A stretch of DNA of 64,000 nucleotides from Bacillus sp. S/N-304-OC-R1 (GCF_019749375.1 NZ_JACWFE010000025.1:62001-126000), one strand, 5' to 3'. Counted from the stretch's first letter, positions 1 through 9,043 are shown. Translations and numbers: made by a program. The notes: a model not told the origin generated them from the letters alone.

Positions 1-408
1 GCTATATATTTTTATTTGAATTCAGAGGAGTATCATCCTAATTTACCAAAATTCAGCACAGACGCTAGTAAACAAATATATGAAGGTTACTCTGTAACTT
101 ACGGGGCAATTCAATTAGCAGTTTATATGGGGTTTAAAGAAATCTATCTTCTTGGTGTGGACTTTAATTATGCTGTGACAGTAAATAATGAAGGGAAAAT
201 TATTACTAATCAGGGTGTTAAAGATTACTTTTCTAAAGACAATAATCTAGGATTAAAGCTTCCTAATTTAGAAAATTCTTTGTTAGGTTTTCAGGCAGCA
301 CGAAAATTTGCAGATGAAAACGGATTAGTTATTAGAAATGCAACTAGAGGCGGTAAGTTAGAGGTTTTTGATCGAATTAAGTTAGAAGATGTTTTATTAA
401 CAAAATGA
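1..408 (+). CDS. DUF115/MptE-like Rossmann protein, C-terminal part
   Basis: The reading frame is open from base 1, so the true start lies upstream and only about the last 135 residues are seen. The stretch YGAIQLAVYMGFKEIYLLG followed by VDFNY is typical of the 6-hydroxymethylpterin-pyrophosphokinase-like (DUF115) fold. That fold is shared by Maf-type flagellin glycosylation proteins and, more distantly, by family-42 sialyltransferases. The next gene encodes a CMP-sugar synthetase, so a role in using a CMP-activated acidic sugar is plausible, but that is inference. A related AGFDGF motif occurs at the C-terminus of the aldolase fusion two genes downstream. The exact activity is unknown. Confidence 0.6.
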   Translation, partial: AIYFYLNSEEYHPNLPKFSTDASKQIYEGYSVTYGAIQLAVYMGFKEIYLLGVDFNYAVTVNNEGKIITNQGVKDYFSKDNNLGLKLPNLENSLLGFQAARKFADENGLVIRNATRGGKLEVFDRIKLEDVLLTK

Positions 409-512
409 TTAAATAAATTTAGTTAATAGTCAATATAGAGACAGAATTTAATATAACTGATATTTTGTGACAACAAAATGAATCTAGAATCTTAATAATG
501 GGAGTGACAAAG

Positions 513-1265
513 ATGAAAATTATTGGTGTTATACCAGCTAGATATAATTCTTCGAGATTCCCAGGAAAGCCGTTAGCTGATATTTGGGGAAAGCCAATGA
601 TATGGTGGGTCCATCATAAACTAAATATGGTTCAAGAATTAGATGAAGTTTTCGTGGCAACAGATGATATCAGAATTGAACAAGTATGTAAAGAACTGGG
701 GATCAATACAGTCATGACCTCAAAAAGCCATAAAACACATTTAGATAGACTTTATGAGGTTTCTACAAAGATCAATGCAGACTTTTATATTAATGTTAAT
801 GGTGATGAACCATTAATACAGGTTGATGCGATTAAGAAAATTATTCCGCAAAACATTGATCCAAATTCATTATTTGTTTCAAATCTCATGACAGAACTAA
901 AAAATCCTTTAGAAGCAGTTGATTACTCAAAGATAAAGATTGCTACCGATGTATATGGATACGGGTTATACATGGCTAGAAGTCCAATTCCATACCCAAA
1001 AGGAACGTATAATTTTAGCTATAAGAAGTTTGTTGGTGTTCAATGTTTTACAAAAAGTGCATTAGAATTCTGCTTTAAAGCTACAAGAGGTCCTTTAGAA
1101 GCGGCTGAGGATATTGATGAGTTTAGATTTTTGGAAAACGGTCAAAAAATAAAATTTATTGATGCTGATGTTAAAACATTATCAGTGGATACTCCTAAGG
1201 ATTTAGAAGCGGTTAAATTAATAATAAAAAGCCAAATAAGTCAGGAGGAAATTATTTGTGAGTAA
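513..1265 (+). CDS. KdsB-like 3-deoxy-ulosonate cytidylyltransferase
   Basis: The 250-residue product matches the usual length of CMP-Kdo synthetase. It has the nucleotide-binding stretch PARYNSSRFPGKP (8-20), the NGDEP metal/sugar motif (96-100) and the C-terminal PLEAAEDIDEFRFLENG and SVDTP motifs seen in KdsB. The family transfers CMP from CTP to the anomeric hydroxyl of a 3-deoxy-ulosonic acid. ATG 513 is preferred because GGGAGTGA lies just upstream; ATG 498 would start inside that site. The stop overlaps the aldolase start by 8 bases, so the two are translationally coupled. Kdo is not a normal Bacillus sugar, so the substrate may be a related ulosonic acid. The family call is firm; the substrate is inferred. 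Confidence 0.8.
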   Translation: MKIIGVIPARYNSSRFPGKPLADIWGKPMIWWVHHKLNMVQELDEVFVATDDIRIEQVCKELGINTVMTSKSHKTHLDRLYEVSTKINADFYINVNGDEPLIQVDAIKKIIPQNIDPNSLFVSNLMTELKNPLEAVDYSKIKIATDVYGYGLYMARSPIPYPKGTYNFSYKKFVGVQCFTKSALEFCFKATRGPLEAAEDIDEFRFLENGQKIKFIDADVKTLSVDTPKDLEAVKLIIKSQISQEEIICE

Positions 1266-2886
1266 AATAATGATACTTGACTGCACACTTCGTGACGGGG
1301 GGTATATTAACGAGTGGAAGTTTGGTGAACGAACAATAAAAAAGGTGATTTCAAATTTAGCACATTCAAAAATTGATATAATTGAATGTGGCTTTATAGA
1401 AGAAAAGGATTTTGATAAAAATAAGGCCTTGTTTAATAATGTAGAAAGGATAAGAGAATATATAGAACCTAAGAGGGAAAACGTCTTGTATGTGGGCATG
1501 ATTGCACAACCTTACATTTCCATTGATAAGATTACTGAATGTGACGGTACGTCAATAGACGGTATACGGGTCACTTTTCATGAAAATGAAGTAGAAGAAG
1601 CATTGAGTTATGGGAAACTATTAATGGAAAAGGGATATAAGGTTTTTATACAACCTGTCGGAACAACTAGTTATTCAGATTCAAATTTGTTAAAACTTGT
1701 ACAGAGAGTGAATATATTAAAGCCTTATGCTTTTTATTTAGTAGATACATTAGGAATTATGTATAAAAATGACTTGCTTAGAATGTTTCATCTTATAGAC
1801 AATAATTTGGATGAACATATTGCAATAGGTTTTCATTCACATAATAATCTTCAACTGTCATTCTCGAATGCACAGGAATTATTAATGCTGCATACAAAAC
1901 GAAATATCATTATCGACTCATCCGTTTTCGGGATGGGAAGAGGTGCGGGTAATCTATGTACAGAACTGGTAGCACATTACATTAATGAAAATATAGAACA
2001 AAAGTATGATATCATACCTTTATTAGAGATTGTGGATGAGCATTTGAGTAATTTTTTTATTGAGACGAAATGGGGTTATTCTATCCCTTATTATCTTGCA
2101 GCCGTAAATCAATGCCATCCTAATTATGCCTCGAATTTATTGAATAAGCAGACCATTTCAGTAAAGGCAATAAATTCAATTTTGAAGCAGATCCCAAAAG
2201 AAAAAAGGGATATTTATGACAAATATTATATCGAAGAATTATATATTAAATATCAAAGCCATTATGTAAATGATTCTGAAAACCTTAATAAAATTCGTGA
2301 AATGATATCACGTAGGAAGATACTCATTATTGGACCAGGAAAATCTATTGATCTACAAAAGAAAGAAATCAATGATTTTATTAAAATAAATGACCCCTTT
2401 GTTTTTAGTGTTAATTTTACTCCACAAATATTTAGGATAGATGCTGTGTTTATTAGTAACCTAAAGCGATTTCGCAGTCTATCAGACGTTAATACCAATA
2501 CACCAGAAAATACTTCACTAATTACGACCTCCAATATTACTAAGTCAAATGATTATTCTTCATTGGTCATTAATTATTCAGATTTACTTATTAATAATCC
2601 CATTATTATAGATAATGCAGGTTTAATGTTGATCAATCTTTTAAACCGATTATCCATAAAAAGTGTATATTTAGCAGGTTTTGATGGATTTAGCCTGAAT
2701 AAGACCACCAATTATTTTTCTTCTGACATGATCAATAACTCCGAAATTGAAGAACTTGTAAAGAAAAATAAGGCTATAAGTGAATATTTATCTGTAATTA
2801 ATAGGGAAATGGATATTCATTTCATTACATCGACTGTTTATAGAGATGCTGTTGAACTGCAAAAGGGAAATATGGTGGATATATGA
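1258..2886 (+). CDS. HMGL-like aldolase fused to DUF115-like domain
   Basis: The 542-residue protein has two parts. Residues 1 to about 300 form a DRE-TIM barrel of the isopropylmalate synthase / 4-hydroxy-2-oxovalerate aldolase type, with LDCTLRDGG near residue 7 and the metal-binding HSHNN at 193-197. Residues about 350-542 begin RKILIIGPGKS and end with a YLAGFDGF motif, resembling the DUF115/MptE Rossmann fold of the first gene in the window. GTG 1258 follows AGGAGG. Its stop overlaps the HAD gene start by 4 bases. An aldolase beside a CMP-ulosonate synthetase could make the ulosonic acid by condensing a 2-oxo acid with an aldose, but no substrate can be read from sequence. Confidence 0.7.
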   Translation: MSKIMILDCTLRDGGYINEWKFGERTIKKVISNLAHSKIDIIECGFIEEKDFDKNKALFNNVERIREYIEPKRENVLYVGMIAQPYISIDKITECDGTSIDGIRVTFHENEVEEALSYGKLLMEKGYKVFIQPVGTTSYSDSNLLKLVQRVNILKPYAFYLVDTLGIMYKNDLLRMFHLIDNNLDEHIAIGFHSHNNLQLSFSNAQELLMLHTKRNIIIDSSVFGMGRGAGNLCTELVAHYINENIEQKYDIIPLLEIVDEHLSNFFIETKWGYSIPYYLAAVNQCHPNYASNLLNKQTISVKAINSILKQIPKEKRDIYDKYYIEELYIKYQSHYVNDSENLNKIREMISRRKILIIGPGKSIDLQKKEINDFIKINDPFVFSVNFTPQIFRIDAVFISNLKRFRSLSDVNTNTPENTSLITTSNITKSNDYSSLVINYSDLLINNPIIIDNAGLMLINLLNRLSIKSVYLAGFDGFSLNKTTNYFSSDMINNSEIEELVKKNKAISEYLSVINREMDIHFITSTVYRDAVELQKGNMVDI

Positions 2887-3536
2887 AATATTCTACTATA
2901 ATTTTCGATTTAGATGGAACGTTACTAGATACCTCACAGGGAATAATGCGGTGTGCAAATTATTCAGCAAAAAAAATGGGTATTCCTGAATTAACAGTAG
3001 ATCAGCAAAAAAGCTTTATTGGTCCCCCGTTATTCGATTCTTTTATTCGCGAATGCAGATTATCGGAAAATGAAGCAAGAAAAGCAGTTGAATTGTATCG
3101 AGAGCGCTATAAAGAAAAAGGATTATATGAGGCAAAACATTATACGCAAATAAAACAGTTGCTGATGTTATTAAATGAACAAAAATATAAAACGGCTGTT
3201 GCTACGCTTAAAAGAGATGACTTAGCTAAGGAAATTTTGAATCACTTTCATTTAACACCATTTATCCATTCAATTAACGGCATTGATGATCAAGACACAT
3301 ATAGTAAATCAGACATAATTAAGCTTTGTTTACAGGAGCTTGAACACGATGATTTGTCAGAAGTAGTTATGATAGGTGATAGCATTTACGATGCAATAGG
3401 TGCTGAACAAATTGGTATAGACTTTATTGCAGTAACATACGGCTATGGATTCAAAAATAAAGAAGAAGCCAGTCAAATTAAGAATGTTTTTATAGCTGAA
3501 TATGTAGATGATATTATCTTGTTTTTAAGTCTTTGA
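2883..3536 (+). CDS. HAD-superfamily phosphatase (Gph-like)
   Basis: This is a 217-residue HAD hydrolase with motif I FDLDGT (nucleophile Asp 9), an alpha-helical cap and motif IV VMIGDSIYD. It resembles phosphoglycolate phosphatase and beta-phosphoglucomutase relatives, which remove phosphate from small sugar phosphates. Its ATG overlaps the aldolase stop, so it is probably the third step of one coupled unit: condensation, dephosphorylation and CMP activation, by analogy with the KdsA-KdsC-KdsB order of Kdo synthesis. That assignment is inference. A strong terminator follows directly. Confidence 0.75.
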   Translation: MKYSTIIFDLDGTLLDTSQGIMRCANYSAKKMGIPELTVDQQKSFIGPPLFDSFIRECRLSENEARKAVELYRERYKEKGLYEAKHYTQIKQLLMLLNEQKYKTAVATLKRDDLAKEILNHFHLTPFIHSINGIDDQDTYSKSDIIKLCLQELEHDDLSEVVMIGDSIYDAIGAEQIGIDFIAVTYGYGFKNKEEASQIKNVFIAEYVDDIILFLSL

Positions 3537-3546
3537 CTGCAAAATA

Positions 3547-3581
3547 AAAAGCCTTACAGAGATTTTTTCTGTAAGGCTTTT
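3547..3581 (+). terminator. Terminator after HAD gene
   Basis: The arms AAAAGCCTTACAGA and TCTGTAAGGCTTTT pair perfectly around a T-rich loop. The hairpin closes the CMP-sugar sub-operon and separates it from the PIG-L gene. Confidence 0.85.
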
Positions 3582-3603
3582 CATATAAAAGGTGGTGTAT
3601 CGT

Positions 3604-4593
3604 TTGCTTATTTCTGAGCGATATATTAGTAAGTTCATCAAAAAACTAAAACAGTTTATTGGTGATCGCCTAATTAGTAAGTCTATCAATAAAGTCCGCC
3701 AATATATACCTTCATTTGATAGAATTATTAAGAAACTGGAATATAAAAGAGAATTATATAGATATCCGAATAAAATGATAGGACGAAATGTAACAATTAA
3801 TCCAATAAATCAAAAAACAGATGTTCTCGTTTTCGCAGCTCATCCTGATGATGACATACTAGGTTTAGGTGTTACTTTATACCGGCATAGCTTAAATGGT
3901 GATGAAATTAAAGTTATTTTTGTTACGAATGGAACTGCTGGAGCTGGAGAAAGCTGGTACCGAAAAATCGATAAATCGAATAAAAGAGCGACCTTAAGAT
4001 ATAGGGAAGCTATACAAGCATTATCACAAATTAATATTTCGAAAGAAAATATCTATTGTTTAGGATTTCCTGATGGAGGTACGCAAAGGTATTTAGATAC
4101 GATGTATATTGATATTTCAATGTTGCTACAACAATTAAATCCAAAACGAGTTTACGTTCACAGTATTGAAGGCGGTCATATCGATCATGATATGACAAGT
4201 TTTGTTGTTAAATCTATCTGCAACAAAATAGGTTATACGAATGTGTTTGAGTATACAGAATATAATCCTTCTCAGCCCATTGGAACTCAGAATATTCGTT
4301 TTTTGAACAACCCAACAAATAAATTAAACGAAGTCATTATTGATATTTCTGAGGAGGAGAGGGATCTAAAAAAGAAAATGTTAGCCTTTCATCAATCCCA
4401 AGGCGTTGAAAAATACTTTTTACAAGGGGAAGCTATACGTCAGGCAGATATATCGAAATCGGAATTAGAATTATATGAACACTGCCAACTCTCTAGAAGA
4501 TGCTTAGCACCAATTATTAATAAATTCCTTGATTCGATATCTGTTGTAGCATTCCTTCATTCATTTCTTTATAACATAATCTTAATCAGTTGA
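3604..4593 (+). CDS. PIG-L family deacetylase
   Basis: The product contains the zinc-binding AAHPDDD motif (His 80 and Asp 83 from the chosen start) and the second ligand motif HIDHD (His 192). These mark the PIG-L/LmbE family, which removes N-acetyl groups from amino sugars or their conjugates. An 80-residue basic N-terminal extension precedes the domain. TTG 3604 is chosen because GGTGG lies at a good distance; GTG 3592 and GTG 3595 sit inside that site. In this setting it probably de-N-acetylates a glycan intermediate, leaving an amine for the acyltransferase encoded next. The stop overlaps the next ribosome site. Confidence 0.75.
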   Translation: MLISERYISKFIKKLKQFIGDRLISKSINKVRQYIPSFDRIIKKLEYKRELYRYPNKMIGRNVTINPINQKTDVLVFAAHPDDDILGLGVTLYRHSLNGDEIKVIFVTNGTAGAGESWYRKIDKSNKRATLRYREAIQALSQINISKENIYCLGFPDGGTQRYLDTMYIDISMLLQQLNPKRVYVHSIEGGHIDHDMTSFVVKSICNKIGYTNVFEYTEYNPSQPIGTQNIRFLNNPTNKLNEVIIDISEEERDLKKKMLAFHQSQGVEKYFLQGEAIRQADISKSELELYEHCQLSRRCLAPIINKFLDSISVVAFLHSFLYNIILIS

Positions 4594-4602
4594 GGTGGAA
4601 TG

Positions 4603-5739
4603 ATGGAAGTCATTATTCACAAACATATTGATGCTTTATACAAAATTATTCCGGAATGGGAAACACTTAATGAAGAGTTTCATGAGGTCACTGTTTTTCA
4701 AGATAAAAATTGGCTGAAAAGTTGGTGGGATCATAAAAGCAGGCAAGAGAATATCACGCCTTATTTGATTGAAATAAAAGAAGGAAATGAAGTAATTGGA
4801 ATTATCCCGTTCTATCATTCAATAATTAATTTGGCGATTTTTCAAATTCGTGTATTAAAACCAATAGGTTCAGAATCATCAGATTACCTACTCCCGTTAT
4901 TGTCTAAAAAATATTCTCCTGATGTGCTCCTTAGCTGTGCATTTGAGAAAATTTATGAAGATCGATTTAGCTGGGATTATATAGAATGGAAAGCTGTACC
5001 GGAAGAATCATTTTTTGATAAATATTTTAACAATCTGAGATTAACAAAACCAAAATGGATAAATAGAAAAAGATCTGTTGCTTGTCCCTTTTTAATGCTT
5101 AAAGGTGATATTGAGAATATAAAACTAAAGTTCAATAAATCATTATTGAAAGAAGTTCTTACTAAAAAAAGGCAATTAATTAAAAAAGGGGAACTTAAGT
5201 ACTCCAAGGTTGTATCAGAACAAGAGATAGAACCCGTAATGAATATGCTTTTTAAGTTACATTGTGAAAGATGGGCAAATACGGATACGCCAAGCGAATT
5301 TAGGCATAAAGAGCAAAGAGATTATGCCTTGCTAGCAGCAAAAAGTTTATTTAAGAGTAATTTATTACAACTATCATTCTTAAGTCTTAATAAAGAAATT
5401 ATATCAATTGAATTTGGAATGTTCGATGGGAAAAAGAGTTATTTGTATATTCCTTCTATGAATACTAAATATAAAAAATACTCTCCATCTCATCTTTTAA
5501 CATATCATCTTATAATGGATGCTTATAAAGAAGGCGTTGAGATTGTAGATTTTCTTAGAGGAGATGAAGAGTATAAACAAAAATGGGGTACTATTAACAA
5601 GTATAATGTAAATTATCATATTTTTAACTACACTATGAAGTCTATGTTAATAAAAAATTTCTATCATATCAAAGAATCTAATCACTTTATTATTAATTAT
5701 ATTAAACCTATAGCTAAGCGACTTTGGTCTATTCTATGA
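4603..5739 (+). CDS. CelD/BioF2-like GNAT acetyltransferase
   Basis: The 378-residue protein has the layout of the Acetyltransf_6 (CelD/BioF2) family. A FQDKNWLKSWW segment occurs near the N-terminus, EVIGIIPFY follows, and the C-terminal GNAT half ends in DFLRGDEEYKQKWG. Members acylate amino groups of cell-surface sugars. It follows the deacetylase without a gap (GAGGTGG overlaps the deacetylase stop). A swap of acetyl for another acyl group on one sugar is the simplest reading, but it is inferred. ATG 4600 is an alternative start. Confidence 0.65.
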   Translation: MEVIIHKHIDALYKIIPEWETLNEEFHEVTVFQDKNWLKSWWDHKSRQENITPYLIEIKEGNEVIGIIPFYHSIINLAIFQIRVLKPIGSESSDYLLPLLSKKYSPDVLLSCAFEKIYEDRFSWDYIEWKAVPEESFFDKYFNNLRLTKPKWINRKRSVACPFLMLKGDIENIKLKFNKSLLKEVLTKKRQLIKKGELKYSKVVSEQEIEPVMNMLFKLHCERWANTDTPSEFRHKEQRDYALLAAKSLFKSNLLQLSFLSLNKEIISIEFGMFDGKKSYLYIPSMNTKYKKYSPSHLLTYHLIMDAYKEGVEIVDFLRGDEEYKQKWGTINKYNVNYHIFNYTMKSMLIKNFYHIKESNHFIINYIKPIAKRLWSIL

Positions 5740-5763
5740 AGCTAATGTTCAAAATAAGGACGA

Positions 5764-5806
5764 AAAGCATGCCGCTGAGAAGTATCTCTGGAGGCATGTT
5801 TTTTTG
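5764..5806 (+). terminator. Terminator after acetyltransferase
   Basis: CATGCC and GGCATG arms enclose an inner GAGA/TCTC pairing and are followed by seven T residues. It separates the first glycan block from the heptose block. Confidence 0.75.
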
Positions 5807-5845
5807 TTTCCTTAATAAAAAATATGCAATAAGGGAGTTGGTCAT

Positions 5846-6409
5846 ATGACACAACTTGTTTTGACGGGGATATTAGAGCATCAAAAAGTAATAGAAATAA
5901 TAAAAAATCAGTTAATAGACGAAGTTGAATTAATAGGACATAAATGTAAAAGTGCAATTGAACAAGGAAATACGATTTTTTTTATGGGTAATGGCGGCAG
6001 TGCTGCAGATAGTCAGCATTTAGCTGCTGAGCTTGTTGGCAGATTCTATAAAGAAAGAAGAGGATTACCTTCTATTGCATTAACTACTGATACATCCATT
6101 CTAACAGCCGTAGGAAATGATTATGGGTACGATGAAGTATTTAGCAGGCAGGTAGAAGCGTTAGTAAAGCCAAACGATATTGTTATTGGCATTAGTACTT
6201 CAGGAAATAGTTCGAATATTATTAAAGCCGTGCATCAAGCAAAAAAAACTGGTGCTATTACAATTGGTTTTACTGGGAATGAAGGTGGAAGGTTAAAAGA
6301 TATTTGTGAACATTGCCTTATTATTCCATCAAGTAATACGGCTAGAATTCAAGAAGCACATATTTTAATCGGACATATTATTTGTGAAATCATTGATGAG
6401 GTGTACTAA
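5846..6409 (+). CDS. gmhA: Sedoheptulose-7-phosphate isomerase
   Basis: This 187-residue SIS-domain protein converts sedoheptulose 7-phosphate to D-glycero-D-manno-heptose 7-phosphate, the first step of ADP-heptose synthesis. It carries FMGNGGSAADSQHLAAELVG (47-66), the SGNSSN phosphosugar loop and the C-terminal IQEAHILIGH helix with the catalytic His. The length fits E. coli GmhA (192). AGGGAG precedes the ATG. hldE starts one base after its stop, and all other heptose enzymes follow, so the pathway call is strong. Confidence 0.9.
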   Translation: MTQLVLTGILEHQKVIEIIKNQLIDEVELIGHKCKSAIEQGNTIFFMGNGGSAADSQHLAAELVGRFYKERRGLPSIALTTDTSILTAVGNDYGYDEVFSRQVEALVKPNDIVIGISTSGNSSNIIKAVHQAKKTGAITIGFTGNEGGRLKDICEHCLIIPSSNTARIQEAHILIGHIICEIIDEVY

Positions 6410-6410
6410 A

Positions 6411-7913
6411 GTGATAAAGAATGCCCAGTCTCTCATTCATTTATTTAACACTAACATACAAGATTGTTATGTTGTTGTCATTGGAGATGTAATGTTGGAT
6501 AAATACTATTTTGGTGAAATGAAGAGAATTTCTCCTGAAGCTCCTGTACCTATTGTTAACAAGAAACGAGAAATGACAACTCTAGGAGGAGCGGCAAACG
6601 TAGCAAATAATTTAGTGAAACTAGGATGTAATGTGTCACTTGTTGGTGCAGTAGGTAATGACCAAGGACGAGATGAGTTTTTCAATCTGTTAGAGACTAA
6701 TCAAATTGATGGCTCTGGAATGATAATAGATAAACGGTGCACAACGATGAAAACAAGAATAATGAGTGGAAATCAGCAGGTGCTTAGGATTGATCATGAA
6801 GATACGATTCATATTTCAGATTTAGCCATTCAGCAAGTTGAAGAATGGCTTGTACAGAAACTTAATACTGAGCAGATGAATGCAATCATTATTTCTGATT
6901 ATGGAAAAGGTTTTTGTCAAAAAGAGCTTTGTCAAAGGGTGATTTCTTTGGCAAATCAAAATAGTATTCCAATCGTTATCGATCCAAAAGGTAAAAATTG
7001 GGAAAAATACACAAACGCAACAATACTTACACCCAATTTTACAGAATTAAGTGATATTGTAGGGAATAATTTATTGAATACAAACGAAGCGATGAATGAA
7101 TATGGGCCATTAGTAAGGCAAAAATACTCGATAGATTATTTGTTAATTACTAGATCTGATAAAGGAATGAGTTTAGTAGGGGAAAATGAAATAACTCATA
7201 TATCGACCGCAGCTAAAGAAGTTTTTGATGTTTCAGGTGCTGGAGATACAGTCGTATCTACATTGTCGGCGTTTATTGGAATAGGGGCGCAAATAGAGGA
7301 TGCAGTAAAGATATCTAATTTAGCGGCAGGATTTGTAGTTGGGAAGGTAGGAACATATGCTGTACAAACTGACGAATTGCTTGAGCAGCTTAAATTATCA
7401 TGTGAAAATACGGAAAAACTATCAAGTAAGGTGTTTTATTACGAAGAATATAAGCGGGTAATGAACCTATGGAGAAAAAATGGATATAAGATTATTTTTA
7501 CAAACGGCTGTTTTGACCTGCTTCACATTGGGCATGTTACTTATTTGAAAAAAGCTAAACAATTAGGAGACAAACTTGTTGTAGGACTTAATAGTGATCT
7601 TTCGGTGAAGAGATTAAAAGGTCCAACAAGACCGATATTGAGTGAGAATGATCGAGCAAAAATGTTATCTTTCTTTGAATTTGTAGACGCTATTATCATA
7701 TTTGATGAAGATACGCCTCTTAATCTCCTATCAGAAGTTAGACCAGATATTTTAGTGAAAGGAGGAGATTACAAAGCAGAGGAAGTAGTCGGTAAAGAGT
7801 TTGCAGGAAAAACCGTAATAATCCCTTATCTAGACGGATATTCTACCTCAAATATGATTGAAAAGATTACCAATATAAAGATTGAACTTAATAAAGGCAT
7901 TAGGGAGTTGTAA
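6411..7913 (+). CDS. hldE: Bifunctional heptose-7-P kinase / heptose-1-P adenylyltransferase
   Basis: The product has a ribokinase-fold kinase (about 1-330) with GDVMLDKYYFGEMKRISPEA, GGAANVANN and the anion-hole motif SGAGDT (about 275-280). A nucleotidyltransferase domain follows (about 345-500) with TNGCFDLLHIGH and VKGGDY. It makes heptose 1,7-bisphosphate and, after GmhB acts, ADP-heptose. This single-chain layout is that of Gram-negative HldE (477 residues in E. coli). GTG 6411 is chosen because GATGAGG lies before it; an ATG at 6384 would overlap gmhA by 26 bases. The AT-rich composition matches the neighbours. Confidence 0.9.
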   Translation: MIKNAQSLIHLFNTNIQDCYVVVIGDVMLDKYYFGEMKRISPEAPVPIVNKKREMTTLGGAANVANNLVKLGCNVSLVGAVGNDQGRDEFFNLLETNQIDGSGMIIDKRCTTMKTRIMSGNQQVLRIDHEDTIHISDLAIQQVEEWLVQKLNTEQMNAIIISDYGKGFCQKELCQRVISLANQNSIPIVIDPKGKNWEKYTNATILTPNFTELSDIVGNNLLNTNEAMNEYGPLVRQKYSIDYLLITRSDKGMSLVGENEITHISTAAKEVFDVSGAGDTVVSTLSAFIGIGAQIEDAVKISNLAAGFVVGKVGTYAVQTDELLEQLKLSCENTEKLSSKVFYYEEYKRVMNLWRKNGYKIIFTNGCFDLLHIGHVTYLKKAKQLGDKLVVGLNSDLSVKRLKGPTRPILSENDRAKMLSFFEFVDAIIIFDEDTPLNLLSEVRPDILVKGGDYKAEEVVGKEFAGKTVIIPYLDGYSTSNMIEKITNIKIELNKGIREL

Positions 7914-7919
7914 TTTATA

Positions 7920-9038
7920 ATGAAGGAACGGGGAAATGCTAAATTTAAATTTTTGGATAAGTTTATTGGTATTCCACTAATTTTCCTATTAGGCCTATTA
8001 AGATTAAAGAAACAAATAAGAACCAATCCTCCTCAAACTATTATTATCGTCATGATAGCTGCTATCGGAGATACAGTTCTCCTTTCTTCAATACTAAAAG
8101 AAATAAAGCATTATTATCCCAATGTAAAAATTACACTTGTCTGTTCAAATGGGAATATTCAAGCTGTAAAAAGTATGCCCCATATTCATCACATAATAAA
8201 ATTTGATTTTTCGAAAATATGGAAGAGCTTCTTCATTATTAGGAAACAGGAAAAGTATGATTTATTACTTGATTTTGGCGCATGGTCTAGATTAAATGCA
8301 TTTATATCATTTGTCATAAAGGCAAAATATAAAGTTGGATTTAAAAGGAAACATATGTTTAGGCACTATATATATGATAAAACAGCAGATCATTCAGATC
8401 ATATACATGAATTGGATAATTATAGGAATATTTTAAGAGATTTAGATTATAGTTTATTAATGTTAAAACCTGAATTTTTAATCAGTAGAGAGAGCATAGA
8501 TAAAATAAGAACAATATTAAATTTAAATCAAAACTATATTATTTTTCATATGTTTGCGTCTGGTTCGCATAAAAAGAAAAAAGAATGGCCAGAGTCCTCA
8601 TGGCTTGAGTTAGCTGACCATGTTATTGAAGAGAATTATAAAATAATTTTGACTGGCGGGAAACAAGATGCAATATTCTCTGATTCATTCGCCAATAAAG
8701 TAAATGGGATGAAAGATAAAGCCTGTATTTCTTTGGCTGGAAAACTCAATTTAGAAGAAACTGCTGCATTAATAAAAGAAGTGGGGACTATTGTAACTGT
8801 TAATACGGGAATTATGCATCTTGGTGCAGCGGTGGGTTCATTTATTATTGCATTACATGGACCTACATCACCGCTAAGATGGGGACCAATTTCTGAAACA
8901 TCCATTATCCTTACACCTAGAATTAAGTGTGACCAACTACTCAGTTTAGGTTTTGAAAAACATCATTGTGTGATTGAAAATGGCTGCATTTCAACAATAG
9001 AAGTTAAGGATGTATATAAAGCAATTAGGGCTAGGTGA
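7920..9038 (+). CDS. Family-9 glycosyltransferase (heptosyltransferase-like)
   Basis: The 372-residue protein belongs to the ADP-heptose:LPS heptosyltransferase family (GT9). An N-terminal hydrophobic helix (about 14-30) and basic residues suggest membrane association. MIAAIGDTVLLSSIL carries the GD acceptor-side motif, and the C-terminal half has KKEWPESSW, LTGGKQD and VNTGIMHLGAAVG, the nucleotide-sugar site. It lies between hldE and gmhB and overlaps gmhB closely, so ADP-heptose is the expected donor. In a Gram-positive cell the acceptor cannot be LPS lipid A; a wall, capsular or S-layer glycan is more likely. Confidence 0.8.
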   Translation: MKERGNAKFKFLDKFIGIPLIFLLGLLRLKKQIRTNPPQTIIIVMIAAIGDTVLLSSILKEIKHYYPNVKITLVCSNGNIQAVKSMPHIHHIIKFDFSKIWKSFFIIRKQEKYDLLLDFGAWSRLNAFISFVIKAKYKVGFKRKHMFRHYIYDKTADHSDHIHELDNYRNILRDLDYSLLMLKPEFLISRESIDKIRTILNLNQNYIIFHMFASGSHKKKKEWPESSWLELADHVIEENYKIILTGGKQDAIFSDSFANKVNGMKDKACISLAGKLNLEETAALIKEVGTIVTVNTGIMHLGAAVGSFIIALHGPTSPLRWGPISETSIILTPRIKCDQLLSLGFEKHHCVIENGCISTIEVKDVYKAIRAR

Positions 9039-9043
9039 TCATT

